Source: DATBLE01 sp963841405 (GTDB lineage Bacteria > Actinomycetota > Thermoleophilia > Gaiellales > Gaiellaceae). From it: a DNA stretch of 64,000 bases. The position numbers were made by a program, and so were the translations under genes. Positions 51,700 to 60,556 of the stretch are shown one piece after another; positions within the stretch are counted from its first letter, which is position 1, and every line of letters begins with the position of its first letter. Under the pieces are notes generated by a model. The model was not told where the DNA came from, searched no databases, and saw only the letters and a list, made by a program, of their open reading frames with translations. Location: assembly GCA_963841405.1 (NCBI GenBank), contig CAWJCM010000001.1:186001-250000 (forward strand), read 5' to 3'.

Positions 51700-52842
51700 G
51701 TGAAGATGGAGCCGATCGTCTACGGCGACCGCAAGGTGTTCACGGTCGCGGTGTTCAACCAGGGCGTCGCCCAGTGGCTGCGGCGGCTGCCGACGATCTG
51801 GGTCGAGGGCGAGGTGACCGAGCTCCGCCGGCAGTCAGGCTGGCAGACCGTCTACTTCACGCTCAAGGATCCCGAGACGGGGGCCTGCCTCCCGGCGGCG
51901 ATTCCGCGAGGACAGTTCGACGCGCTGCGACTCGACCTGGCGAACGGCGAGCGGGTGCACGTCTACGGGCGGCCGGAGCTGTGGACGCAGAAGGGCGAGT
52001 TCCGCCTCCGGGCGCTCTCGATCGAGCGCTACGGGCTCGGCGAGCACCTGGCCGGGCTCGAGCGCCTGAAGGCCAAGCTGGCCGCGGAGGGTCTGTTCGC
52101 CGAGAGCCTCAAGCGCCCGCTACCGCGCCTGCCCCGCCGGATCGGGCTCGTCACGGGCAACGACGCCGCCGCCAAGCGCGACGTGCTGACGGCGATTCAG
52201 GTGCGTTTTCCTCCGGCGCAGGTCGTCGTCGCCGAGACGCTGGTGCAGGGCCGCCGCGCGGCGGCGGCGATGGTGGAGACGCTCGCTGCCGTGGCAGCCG
52301 AGCCCGAGGTCGACGTGATCGTGCTCGCCCGCGGCGGCGGCGGCTTCGAAGATCTCCTCCCGTTCAACGAGGAGCGCCTGGTCCGGGCGGTCGCAGCGTG
52401 TCCCGTGCCGGTCGTGACCGCGGTCGGGCATGAGCAGGACACGCCGCTGTGCGACCTCGCCGCCGACCGGCGCGCCTCGACGCCGACGGCCGCCGGCCGC
52501 CTCGTCGTGCCCGACCTCGACGAGCTGGTCGCCGGGTTGACCCGCTCGCGGGACGCGCTCGCCCGAGGGGCGCGCCGCGTGCTCGAGCGCCACGCGCAGC
52601 GGCTCGTGCGCGAGCACGAGCGACTCCGCCGGGCACCTGCGCTGCTGGTGGAGCGCCGGCGAGCGAAGCTGACACAGAGCGCCGGCCGCCTGCGGGCGCT
52701 TTCCCCGAGCGCGACCCTCGACCGCGGCTACGCAATCGTCCGCCGCCAGGGCGAGCTCGTCCGGTCAGCGGCAGCCGTCGCGGCGGGCGACACGATCGCG
52801 GTCGAGGTGGCCGACGGCCGTTTCGGAGCCAGGGTCGAGTGA
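51700..52842 (+). CDS. xseA: exodeoxyribonuclease VII large subunit
   Basis: With XseB this forms a single-strand-specific exonuclease acting in repair. The 380 residues have the N-terminal OB fold (FTVAVFNQGVAQWLRRLPTI, WVEGEVTELRRQSGWQTVYF) and the catalytic core (RIGLVTGNDAAAKRDVLTAI, VDVIVLARGGGGFEDLLPFN, AVGHEQDTPLCDLAADRRAS). The helical C-terminus that binds XseB is present. Two GTG codons are in tandem; the second (51700) is 6 bases after TACGAT, matching the leaderless spacing elsewhere, so it is preferred. The stop overlaps xseB. Confidence 0.95.
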   Translation: MKMEPIVYGDRKVFTVAVFNQGVAQWLRRLPTIWVEGEVTELRRQSGWQTVYFTLKDPETGACLPAAIPRGQFDALRLDLANGERVHVYGRPELWTQKGEFRLRALSIERYGLGEHLAGLERLKAKLAAEGLFAESLKRPLPRLPRRIGLVTGNDAAAKRDVLTAIQVRFPPAQVVVAETLVQGRRAAAAMVETLAAVAAEPEVDVIVLARGGGGFEDLLPFNEERLVRAVAACPVPVVTAVGHEQDTPLCDLAADRRASTPTAAGRLVVPDLDELVAGLTRSRDALARGARRVLERHAQRLVREHERLRRAPALLVERRRAKLTQSAGRLRALSPSATLDRGYAIVRRQGELVRSAAAVAAGDTIAVEVADGRFGARVE

Positions 52843-53039
52843 CGTACGAAGAGGCGGAGAAGGAGCTCGCAGGCATCGTCGAGCGGCTCGAGCGAGGCGA
52901 CGCCGGACTGGACGAGGCGCTGAGGCTGTGGGAGCGCGGCGAGGAGCTGTACCGCTTCTGCGCGGCCCAGCTCGAGGCCGCCGAGGGCAAGATCGAGGAG
53001 CTGGCGAAGCGGGTCGACGCCGCGCACCCAGCGGGATAA
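52839..53039 (+). CDS. xseB: exodeoxyribonuclease VII small subunit
   Basis: Sixty-six residues forming the two-helix XseB subunit: TYEEAEKELAGIVERLERGD and LDEALRLWERGEELYRFCAA. The GTG start overlaps the xseA stop as GTGA, the normal coupled arrangement. Its TAA stop doubles as the first bases of a TAAGCT -10 box for the next gene. Confidence 0.94.
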   Translation: MTYEEAEKELAGIVERLERGDAGLDEALRLWERGEELYRFCAAQLEAAEGKIEELAKRVDAAHPAG

Positions 53040-53050
53040 GCTCCGCACTC

Positions 53051-53455
53051 GTGCCTGCGCCTCCCGATCTTCTCCGCAAGGTCGAGCTCTTCGAGAGCCT
53101 GTCCGGCCGCGACCTGAAGAAGCTGGCCGACTCGTTCAAGGAGAGCACGTTCTCCTCCGGGGACGTGATCGCGACCGAGGGACAGCGCGGCGTCGGGTTC
53201 TTCGTGATCAGCGACGGCATTGTCGACTACACGATCAACGACGAGCGCGTCGGCACCGGCGGCCCGGGCGACTACTTCGGCGAGGTCGCGCTGATCGACG
53301 ACGGCCCCCGGACGGCGACCGTGACCGCAACCACCGACGTCACCGCGTACGGCCTGACCTCATGGGAGTTCAGGCCGCTGGTCGAGGAGAATGCGTCGAT
53401 CGCCTGGGAGCTGCTCCAGAAGATGGCGGGGCGGCTACGCGCGGCGACCGGCTAG
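53051..53455 (+). CDS. cyclic nucleotide-binding domain protein
   Basis: A 134-residue single-domain protein. The start is LLRKVELFESLSGRDLKKLA and the phosphate-binding cassette is GGPGDYFGEVALIDDGPRTA at about residues 72-91, with Glu and Arg of the cAMP/cGMP-binding consensus both present (FGE...PRTA). No HTH or enzymatic domain is attached, so it would act as a small nucleotide sensor. TAAGCT lies 8 bases before the GTG. Its last 21 bases overlap the end of the convergent glycerate kinase gene. Confidence 0.85.
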   Translation: MPAPPDLLRKVELFESLSGRDLKKLADSFKESTFSSGDVIATEGQRGVGFFVISDGIVDYTINDERVGTGGPGDYFGEVALIDDGPRTATVTATTDVTAYGLTSWEFRPLVEENASIAWELLQKMAGRLRAATG

Positions 53456-54379
53456 CTCCCGGCCCAGCGTCGCCCCCAGCTCGACGAGATCCTCGCGCGC
53501 CCGAGCCGGCTCGCCGCTGAGCGCGGCCAGTTCAAGGGGCCGCCCCGCGGGGACGGCCCCTGCCTGGACCAGTCCACCGAAGACGACGCAGCGGACGCCC
53601 TCCTCGGCGCAGCGGCGGGCGACCGCAGCGGGCGCTTTCCCCTCCCAGGTGGTCGCGTCGACTCTCCCCTCCCCGGTGATCACCAGGTCGTAGGGCCGGG
53701 GGTCGAAGCCGAGCAGGTCGAGGACCGTCTCCGCGCCCGGCACGAGCTCCGCCCCGAGCGACGCCAGCGCAGCGGCGAGGCCGCCCGCCGCGCCGGAACC
53801 GGGCAGGTCCGCGAACCGAGCCAGCCGTTCGATCCGGCGGAAGCGCTCCTCCAACTCGGCCACCTGTTCCGCCGTCGCTCCCTTCTGCGGCCCGAAGAGC
53901 CGCGGCGCGTCGTACAGCGTCGTCGCCACGTCGCAGAGCACACGCGTCGGCCCGGGCAGGCGGTCGAGCACCTCGAGTAGGCCGGCTCCGGCGTCCATCG
54001 TGGCCGTGCCGCCGACCGTCACGATCAGGGGACAGTCCCGGTACTGCGCGATCCACAGGCCCAGCCCCCGACTCGACGCTGCCACCACGTCGAGCCGCGA
54101 AGGATCGAGCGGGATCGCCTCTGCCGCCTCGACCACCCGCGTCTCGTTCTCGAGGACACCTGTGCGCGCGACCCGGGGCCGCCCGAAGGCATCGACGGTC
54201 TCGACCTCCTCGAACCGGGAGCAGAGCACGTCGACCGTTCCCTCACCCCCGTCGGCAATCGGCATCCCCGCGGCCTCGACGTCGGCGCGCGCAAAGCCTT
54301 CCTTCAGCGCGACTGCGGCAGCAGTCGCGCTGAGCGACCCCTTGAGGCTAGCCGGACACGCGAGCGCGCTGGGGTTCAC
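53435..54379 (-). CDS. glxK: glycerate kinase
   Basis: Phosphorylates D-glycerate to a phosphoglycerate. The 314 residues (family usually 370-380, so somewhat short) have CPASLKGSLSATAAAVAL at the N-terminus, the signature MPIADGGEGTVDVLCSRF, VTVGGTATMDAGAGLLEVLD, and YDLVITGEGRVDATTWEGKA. The GTG at 54379 overlaps the end of the flippase-like gene by 32 bases. The 3' end overlaps the convergent cyclic-nucleotide-binding gene. Confidence 0.88.
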   Translation of the reverse strand: MNPSALACPASLKGSLSATAAAVALKEGFARADVEAAGMPIADGGEGTVDVLCSRFEEVETVDAFGRPRVARTGVLENETRVVEAAEAIPLDPSRLDVVAASSRGLGLWIAQYRDCPLIVTVGGTATMDAGAGLLEVLDRLPGPTRVLCDVATTLYDAPRLFGPQKGATAEQVAELEERFRRIERLARFADLPGSGAAGGLAAALASLGAELVPGAETVLDLLGFDPRPYDLVITGEGRVDATTWEGKAPAAVARRCAEEGVRCVVFGGLVQAGAVPAGRPLELAALSGEPARAREDLVELGATLGRELAGRRA

Positions 54380-55439
54380 GCCCGGACGCCCCCTCCCGCG
54401 ACGACCCGGACGCGTCCTGGTCTTCATCCTCGTCGTCGGCGGTGACCGCGCCGGGCATCTCGCGCAGCCGCGCGAAGGACAGCCCTTCGCGGCCGAGGAA
54501 GATCAGCCCGATTCCGACGCCGACCGAGGCCTCGATGGCCTGGAGACCGAACCCGAACGCGACGCCCTTGCCGTAATCGACGCCGTAGCGCACGAGGGGT
54601 GTCGCGACCGCGACCTGGACGAGCCCGACGTTGCCGGGCCACAGCGGGATGATCGTGGCGACGTTCATCAGCAGCAGCACGACCGCAGCGGCGGTGAAGC
54701 CCTCGTGGATGTCGAACGCCCGCATGGTCGACCAGACCGCCAGCAGCTGCAGTGTCCAGCCGAGGCACTGCCCGAAGATGGCGAGCGCCGCCGCGCCGGG
54801 GCTGCGCATGACGCCGAGGCCGAGGCGTGCCATGACGACGATCCGCCTCACCGAGCCCATCCCCTCGATCCGCGTCTTGCCGTAATGCCGCGCGCTGGCG
54901 AAGGCGAACAGGAAGAGGCCGACGCCGACCGAGAGCACGATCACCAGGCTCGTGAACGCCCAGCCGGGGATGTCCGCCGTCGTCAGGACGAAGATCACCA
55001 GCAGCACGACCGGAACCAGGTCGAAGACGCGGAGGGCGAAGACGGTGCCGACCAGCATCGACCACTGGCCACGACGCCGGGTCTCGAGCCGCCGGTTGAG
55101 GACGGCGACGCGCGCGAGCTCGCCGACCCGTCCTGGGAGCACCGCGTTGGCGAGCAGACCGACGCAGAACGCTGCGAACACGATCCGCAAGCGAGGGTGT
55201 GGGGGCGGCATCGCCGAGCGGATCACCGTGTCCCACGCGAAAGAGCGCGCCACGATCGAGAGCAGGTTGAACCCGACGGCCGCGGCCACCCACTCCCACT
55301 GGACCTGCGCGAACGCGTCCCTGAAGTCGGCCCAGTGCGGCCCGTGCCACCAGAGCAGTGCGCCGACGCCCGCGAGGAACGCCAGCACGACCCCGCCCCG
55401 ACTCCACGGTGACCGCAGCAGCTTCCCCAGCCGGTTCAC
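54348..55439 (-). CDS. flippase-like / lysylphosphatidylglycerol synthase TM-region protein
   Basis: A 363-residue membrane protein of the UPF0104/LPG_synthase_TM family. About eight hydrophobic helices are seen (GGVVLAFLAGVGALLWW; IVFAAFCVGLLANAVLPGRV; VLLVIFVLTTADIPGWAFTS). The conserved NAVLPGRVGELARVAVL segment lies near residues 97-113 and IIPLWPGNVGLVQVAVATPL in the second half. The last 35 residues are acidic, then basic, and disordered. Such proteins help move lipid-linked sugars or lipids. It follows a glycosyltransferase gene with a GTGA overlap, so a joint glycolipid role is likely. Confidence 0.87.
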   Translation of the reverse strand: MNRLGKLLRSPWSRGGVVLAFLAGVGALLWWHGPHWADFRDAFAQVQWEWVAAAVGFNLLSIVARSFAWDTVIRSAMPPPHPRLRIVFAAFCVGLLANAVLPGRVGELARVAVLNRRLETRRRGQWSMLVGTVFALRVFDLVPVVLLVIFVLTTADIPGWAFTSLVIVLSVGVGLFLFAFASARHYGKTRIEGMGSVRRIVVMARLGLGVMRSPGAAALAIFGQCLGWTLQLLAVWSTMRAFDIHEGFTAAAVVLLLMNVATIIPLWPGNVGLVQVAVATPLVRYGVDYGKGVAFGFGLQAIEASVGVGIGLIFLGREGLSFARLREMPGAVTADDEDEDQDASGSSREGASGREPQRARVSG

Positions 55440-56557
55440 GCCGCGACGTCCTCGTAGATCTGCTCGAGCCGCTCGGCGATCGTGTGCCACGAGTAGCGCT
55501 CCACGGCCACCGTGCGGGCGTGCTCGCCGAGCGACCGGCGGCGGGGCTCGTCGTCGAGCAGCCCGACGAGCGCGTCCGCGAGCGCCCGGTCGTCGCCCGG
55601 CGGGAAGAGCACACCGGTCCCGTCGGTCATGACCGCCCTGTACCCAGGAATGTCCGACGCGACCACCGGCACGGCACACGCGAACCCGCGTGTCAGCACC
55701 ATGCCGAAGCTCTCCTGGCCGACGGACGGCACGGCAAGCGCCTTCGCCCGCAGCAGTTCCTCCGTCAGCTTCTCCTGCGGCAGGAAGCCGAGGACGTCGA
55801 TCCCCTCGCTCGAGATGCGGTGGCGCGCGAGCAGGAGCTGCACCGCGAGCGGGTCGGCGCCGACCAGCCGCAGCCGGGCGCCGGTGCGGCGGTGGATGTC
55901 GGGCCACGCTCTCAGCAGGACCGGCATCCCCTTCCGTGAGTCGTGACGGCCGATGAACACGATCGTCTCGTCGCGATTCCCGGGGTCGACGGCGGGCGGG
56001 ATCAGCACGCCGTTCGGGACCACCTCGAAGTCCCAGCCCTTGAACCACGCCCGGGCCGAGCTCCGGGCCTCGTTCGAGACGGCGATCCGGTGGTCGATCC
56101 GCTCGAGCAGGAACCCCCAGAACCGCACCCCGGCGTGCATCCACCCGAGCCGCCCGGCCGCGTGCCAGGTGGCGACGACCGGGCACCGGGCGACAGCAAG
56201 CGCCGACACGCAGATCGCCGGCGTCATCGGCTCGTGAAGGTGGAGGACGTCGAAGCGCTCCTCGGCGAAGACCCGCTTCAGCCTTAAGGGGACAGTCGGG
56301 CTGAGGCAGAGGTTCGGCAGCGAGCCGTTGGCCGGGACGATCACCGTGCGCCCGACCGGGATCACGTCGGCCGGCGGTTCGTCGTGGCGGCCGTGGCGCG
56401 GGTGCAACGCGCGGGTGAACGTGCCCGGCGGGTCGTTGCCGATCACGATCTTGACCTCGTGACCGCGCGCCCGGAGCGCCTCCGACTTGAGCTCCGCGTG
56501 CTCGAGCACGGCCCCCCAGAACGACCACGAGAACGGTACGACGATGCCCACCTTCAT
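55436..56557 (-). CDS. glycosyltransferase, GT4 type (PimA/PimC-like)
   Basis: A 373-residue GT-B glycosyltransferase. The N-terminus has KVGIVVPFSWSFWGAVLEHA, a typical acceptor-domain start; the nucleotide-sugar domain has VVPNGVLIPP, ETIVFIGRHDSRKGMPVLLR, and the E-x7-E motif in VPSVGQESFGMVLTRGFACA. It likely adds a hexose (mannose or glucose) to a lipid carrier at the membrane. TAGGCT is 9 bases before the ATG. It is divergent from the deaminase gene and coupled to the flippase-like gene. Confidence 0.9.
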   Translation of the reverse strand: MKVGIVVPFSWSFWGAVLEHAELKSEALRARGHEVKIVIGNDPPGTFTRALHPRHGRHDEPPADVIPVGRTVIVPANGSLPNLCLSPTVPLRLKRVFAEERFDVLHLHEPMTPAICVSALAVARCPVVATWHAAGRLGWMHAGVRFWGFLLERIDHRIAVSNEARSSARAWFKGWDFEVVPNGVLIPPAVDPGNRDETIVFIGRHDSRKGMPVLLRAWPDIHRRTGARLRLVGADPLAVQLLLARHRISSEGIDVLGFLPQEKLTEELLRAKALAVPSVGQESFGMVLTRGFACAVPVVASDIPGYRAVMTDGTGVLFPPGDDRALADALVGLLDDEPRRRSLGEHARTVAVERYSWHTIAERLEQIYEDVAA

Positions 56558-56596
56558 CCCGGGGGGAGCCTAGTGATTGGCCGTTATGCTCGGCCC

Positions 56597-57613
56597 GTGT
56601 TCGAGGAAGGCCTCGCCGAGCTGCACACCCATCTCGGCGGCTCCGTGGCCTCGGAGATCCTGTGGAGCATCGCGCACGAGCAGGGGATCGCACTGCCGGT
56701 CAAGGACTACTGGGAGTTCGACCGCCTGGTCACCGTCTCCGACCCACGCGGCGTCTCCGACCTGAACGCGCTCGACGCCATCTACCACTGGACCGAGCTG
56801 ATCCAGTCGAGCCCGCTCGCGGTCGAGCGGTCGGTGCACGCGGCGATCGGCGGCGCTTACCGCTCGCAGCAGATCACGACGCTCGAGCTGCGCTTCAACC
56901 CGATGAAGCGGAACCGGGGTGGCGAGCGCGATCTCGACCACATCATCATGGCCGCCGCCCGTGGCCTCGATCGCGCGAGCCTCGAGTACCCGCAGGTCCG
57001 CGCCGGCCTGATCCTGATGATGGACCGCACCTTCGACGACCGGCAGAACCGGATCATCGTCGAGAAGGCGATCCGCTACCGCTCCCGCGGCATCGTCGGC
57101 ATCGACATCGCCGGGCCTCGCCCCGGCGGCTTGCGCTACCCCTACGCGCAGCTCAAGCCGCTCGTCGACGAGGCCCGCGCCGCCGCTCTCGGCGTGACCA
57201 TCCACGTCGGCGAGGAGGGCGGCGACCACGGGATCGAGGAGATCGCCGAGGTGGTCGAGGTGCTCAGCCCCGATCGGATCGGCCACGGGATCCTCGCCGC
57301 CCGCGAGCCCGAGCTGATGGCCGAGCTCGGTGAGCGCGGGATCGTCCTCGAGATCTGCCCGACCTCGAACCTCCTGACCAAGGCGCTCGCCGACGAGGCG
57401 GCCGTGCGGCTCACCCTGCGCGCCTTCGTCGACGCAGGCGTCCGCTTCACGATCGCCACCGACGGCCCGGAGATGATGCGCACGCACCTGCGCGACGAGC
57501 TCGACCTGCTCCTGCGCATCGGCGCCCTCGACGATGACGAGCTCCGCGAGGCCAACGCGCGCGGGCACGAAGCGAGCTTCGTGCGCGGCGCGGCGGCCGC
57601 AGCCCGGGTGTAA
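56597..57613 (+). CDS. add: adenosine deaminase-like metal-dependent hydrolase
   Basis: A 338-residue TIM-barrel deaminase. Metal and catalytic sites: AELHTHLGGSVASEIL (His-x-His at the N-terminus), TIHVGEEGGDHGIEEI (His and Glu), DRIGHGILAAREPELMAEL (His) and FTIATDGPEMMRTHL (Asp; the usual TDDP is TDGP). PTSNLLTKAL is also conserved. It would deaminate adenosine or a related base; the TDGP change could alter specificity. TATGCT is exactly 6 bases before the GTG. Confidence 0.85.
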   Translation: MFEEGLAELHTHLGGSVASEILWSIAHEQGIALPVKDYWEFDRLVTVSDPRGVSDLNALDAIYHWTELIQSSPLAVERSVHAAIGGAYRSQQITTLELRFNPMKRNRGGERDLDHIIMAAARGLDRASLEYPQVRAGLILMMDRTFDDRQNRIIVEKAIRYRSRGIVGIDIAGPRPGGLRYPYAQLKPLVDEARAAALGVTIHVGEEGGDHGIEEIAEVVEVLSPDRIGHGILAAREPELMAELGERGIVLEICPTSNLLTKALADEAAVRLTLRAFVDAGVRFTIATDGPEMMRTHLRDELDLLLRIGALDDDELREANARGHEASFVRGAAAAARV

Positions 57614-57674
57614 ACGCTCGAAATACGCCGTTCGGTCTATGGCCGCGGCGCCCCAGCGCCATTAGCGTCCTCGC

Positions 57675-57923
57675 ATGGTCGGAACACTGATCGGCGCGCC
57701 GCCAGGGATCACCGCCCGGCAGCGCGAGGTCGTCGTCCTGATCGCGGCAGGCTGCTCGAACGAGGAGGTCGCGCAACACCTCGCCATCTCGCCGCGCACG
57801 GCCAAGGCACACTCGGACGCGCTTCGCCAGAAGCTCGGTGTGCCACGCCGGCGGCAGATACCCGCCGCCTACCGCAGAGTGACGGGTGACGACCCGCTCC
57901 GGAGCGCCCTGGACGGCCAATGA
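57675..57923 (+). CDS. small LuxR-type helix-turn-helix protein
   Basis: Eighty-two residues consisting almost only of a LuxR/GerE DNA-binding domain: PPGITARQREVVVLIAAGCS, NEEVAQHLAISPRTAKAHSD, ALRQKLGVPRRRQIP. No sensor domain is attached. It may act alone or be controlled by a partner. TAGCGT is 6 bases before the ATG (leaderless). A very strong hairpin terminates it before the larger MalT-like regulator gene. Confidence 0.85.
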   Translation: MVGTLIGAPPGITARQREVVVLIAAGCSNEEVAQHLAISPRTAKAHSDALRQKLGVPRRRQIPAAYRRVTGDDPLRSALDGQ

Positions 57924-57924
57924 T

Positions 57925-57969
57925 GAAGCTCCCCGTGTCCGCGGCCTGGGCCGCGGACACGGGGGCTTC
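57925..57969. terminator. very long hairpin (21-base stem) after the small LuxR gene
   Basis: CCCCGTGTCCGCGGCC (57931-57946) pairs perfectly with 57949-57964 around a 2-base loop; GAAGC (57925-57929) pairs with 57965-57969 with one bulged T. It directly follows the stop codon of the small LuxR gene. The regulator downstream has its own TACAGT box (57987-57992). Confidence 0.7.
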
Positions 57970-58021
57970 GCTTTCGCCCCGCGTAGTACAGTCGGCCCAG
58001 CGGGACCTGTCCTCGGAGGCC

Positions 58022-60556
58022 ATGGCGGGCATAGAGACAGCTGTCGAAGCTGCGCGCCGCTACATCATCAAGCGGCCCAGGTTGACGCGGCTACTCGACA
58101 ACGCGAACGCTCGTGTCCTGATGCTCGTCGCCCCGGCCGGATTCGGAAAGACGACGCTCGCCCGGGAGTGGGTGGCCGACAGACCTCACGTCTGGTACCG
58201 CGGAACGACGGCCACCGCCGATGTGGCCGCTCTGATCGCGGGTCTGTCGACGGCGATCTCGGAGGTGCTTCCGGAGGTCGGCGCGCGGGCTGTTGCCCGG
58301 ATGCGGGCGACGGGAACACCCGAGCAGGACGTCGACATCCTCGCCGACCTCTTCGCCGAGGACCTGGCCGGGTGGCCCGACGACCTTTGGCTCGTCTTCG
58401 ACGACTACCAGTTCGCGATGGAGGCGAAGGCTCCCGAGCGCTTCGTCGACGGTCTCCTCAGACGATCGCCGGTCAAGCTCCTGCTGACCAGCAGGAAGCG
58501 TCCAAGGTGGGCGTCAGCGCGCCGCCTGCTCTACGGAGAGATCTACGAGCTCGGCCGCAACGAGCTGGCCATGGACCACGACGAGGCCGCCGCCGTTCTC
58601 GCCCATCGCAAGGACGCGCCGGCCGCGGGACTCGTCGCGCTCGCGGAAGGCTGGCCTGCCGTCATCGGCCTGGCCGCACTGACCGACGACCTCGACCTCC
58701 CGGAAGGCTCACTGCCGGACACGCTGTACGAGTACTTCGCCGAGGAGCTCTACCAGGCCGCCTCGCCGGCAGCGCAGGAGGGACTTTGTCGGCTGGCGCT
58801 TGCCCCGTCGCTCGGCGAGAGCATTGCAGCATTCTTGCTCGGAGACGACGCTCGGGATGTCATTGACGTTGGTGTGCGGCTCGGATTTCTTGCCGCCCGC
58901 GCCGGAGGCCAGCTCGAGTTGCACCCGCTCTTGAGAGCCTTTCTCGACGCCAAGACGCGCGAGCATCCGACGCGTACGGACGGTGAAGCGAAACGGCTCG
59001 CACTCTACTTCGCAGACCAGCGTGCATGGGACGATGCGTACACACTGGTCGAGCGGTTCTTCTCGGAGCGTCTCTTCCTCGAGATCCTCGAGCTTGGGTT
59101 ACCGAGCATCCTGGCGGAGGCACGCACCGCAACTTTGGCGAGGTGGGTCGATCTCGGCGAGCTTAAGAGGGTCGATGCACCGGTGGTTGATCTTGCCGAG
59201 GCTGAAATCGCATTCCACGAGGGCAATCGCGCAAAATCAAAAGCATTGGCGATCCGAGCTGCTCGCGGATTTGGTACTGCTCATCCCCTGCTGTCGCGCG
59301 CTCACTATATCGCCGGCACAAGTGCGAGATTGGATTTTTATAACGACGAGGCTCGCCTTTATTACGCCGAAGCTCTCAAGACAGCGTCAACGACTCAAGA
59401 TCGCCGGAATGCAATCTATGGCGACCTGATCGTTTCACTTGACTTGAACTCACCTGACTTCAACCAGCGACTGGCTGAGCTCCTTGAGACCAGTGATGGT
59501 ACTGCTGTTGGTGATGTGCGAATCGCGCTGGGCAGACTGCTTGTGGGCATACGTACTGGGCAACTAGCCGGGATCGCCGAACTCATGGAATCGTCAGATC
59601 ACCTTATTACCCGCCTCACTGAGCCGCACCTAGTCTCTTCGTTCTACTTCTGCCACGCTTTCCTTACTGCGCTACAAGGCCGATACGCGAGAGCTCATGC
59701 CCTAGCCTGCAATTGCGAAAGGTATGCCTTAGATGTGCGCCTGCCGTTTGTAGTGCCACACGCACAGGTTGTGCGAGCCATGGCAGACCTCGGCCTGCGA
59801 TATTTTGCGAGATGCAGCCGGCTACTAGACCGGGTCGATCGAACCACAACCGCGTCGAAGGACATCTTCAACCAAGTAGAGGCTCGACTCGTCCGAGCCC
59901 GAATGCTGATTGCTCAGGGCCTTGCGCAAAGGGCCATCGAAAGCCTTGCTGATCCTCCGCACCGGTTCCCGTTCGCTGGCGAACACGGCGAATATCTAGC
60001 GACGCTCGGTCTCGCCAAGGCGTGCGCGAAGGATCACACCGGAGCTCTCGAGCTCGCTAATGCTGCAAGCGAGGCTGCGCAAACCGTTGAGGCTCAATCG
60101 CTCACTGCCTGCACTTGGTCGATCGTGGCGTTGAATACCGAAGCCGATGATACGGCTGCGCAAATCTCCCGAGCTGCCGACATCGTCACTGCGGGCGGTG
60201 GGATCGACTCTTTCGTGACGGCGTACCGAGGATGTCCGCGGCTTCTCGGCGCCCTGGCCGACGTGGACGGCTATCGCGAAACTGTCGTTGCGATCACCGA
60301 GCACGCGCGAGACTGGACACTCGCCGAGGCGGCGGGCCTCATATCTAGGCGAAGGCGCGAGCCAGATGCGATCACGCGGCGAGAGAAGGAGGTGCTCAAC
60401 TTGATTGCTGAAGGTCTCACCAATAAGGAGATCGCACAGACATTGTTCATTAGTGAACCCACGGCCAAGGTGCACGTCCAGAATATCCTCAGGAAGCTGG
60501 GCGTAAAGACTCGCGCTCAGGCGGCAGTGCGAGCGGCAGAAGGAGAAGTGTCTTGA
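58022..60556 (+). CDS. MalT-like LuxR-family transcriptional regulator
   Basis: An 844-residue regulator. The N-terminus carries a STAND-type NTPase: Walker A APAGFGKTTLAREW (about 38-51), Walker B LWLVFDDYQFAMEA, then a TPR-like helical region of about 450 residues, and a C-terminal LuxR HTH (ITRREKEVLNLIAEGLTNKE, then ISEPTAKVHVQNILRKLGV). Such proteins use ATP and a ligand to activate transcription. Base composition drops in the second half (32 of 60 G+C at 59281-59340, against 43 of 60 at 52321-52380) while the frame stays open, which may mark transfer. The 3' end overlaps the HD-GYP remnant by 40 bases. Confidence 0.88.
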   Translation: MAGIETAVEAARRYIIKRPRLTRLLDNANARVLMLVAPAGFGKTTLAREWVADRPHVWYRGTTATADVAALIAGLSTAISEVLPEVGARAVARMRATGTPEQDVDILADLFAEDLAGWPDDLWLVFDDYQFAMEAKAPERFVDGLLRRSPVKLLLTSRKRPRWASARRLLYGEIYELGRNELAMDHDEAAAVLAHRKDAPAAGLVALAEGWPAVIGLAALTDDLDLPEGSLPDTLYEYFAEELYQAASPAAQEGLCRLALAPSLGESIAAFLLGDDARDVIDVGVRLGFLAARAGGQLELHPLLRAFLDAKTREHPTRTDGEAKRLALYFADQRAWDDAYTLVERFFSERLFLEILELGLPSILAEARTATLARWVDLGELKRVDAPVVDLAEAEIAFHEGNRAKSKALAIRAARGFGTAHPLLSRAHYIAGTSARLDFYNDEARLYYAEALKTASTTQDRRNAIYGDLIVSLDLNSPDFNQRLAELLETSDGTAVGDVRIALGRLLVGIRTGQLAGIAELMESSDHLITRLTEPHLVSSFYFCHAFLTALQGRYARAHALACNCERYALDVRLPFVVPHAQVVRAMADLGLRYFARCSRLLDRVDRTTTASKDIFNQVEARLVRARMLIAQGLAQRAIESLADPPHRFPFAGEHGEYLATLGLAKACAKDHTGALELANAASEAAQTVEAQSLTACTWSIVALNTEADDTAAQISRAADIVTAGGGIDSFVTAYRGCPRLLGALADVDGYRETVVAITEHARDWTLAEAAGLISRRRREPDAITRREKEVLNLIAEGLTNKEIAQTLFISEPTAKVHVQNILRKLGVKTRAQAAVRAAEGEVS

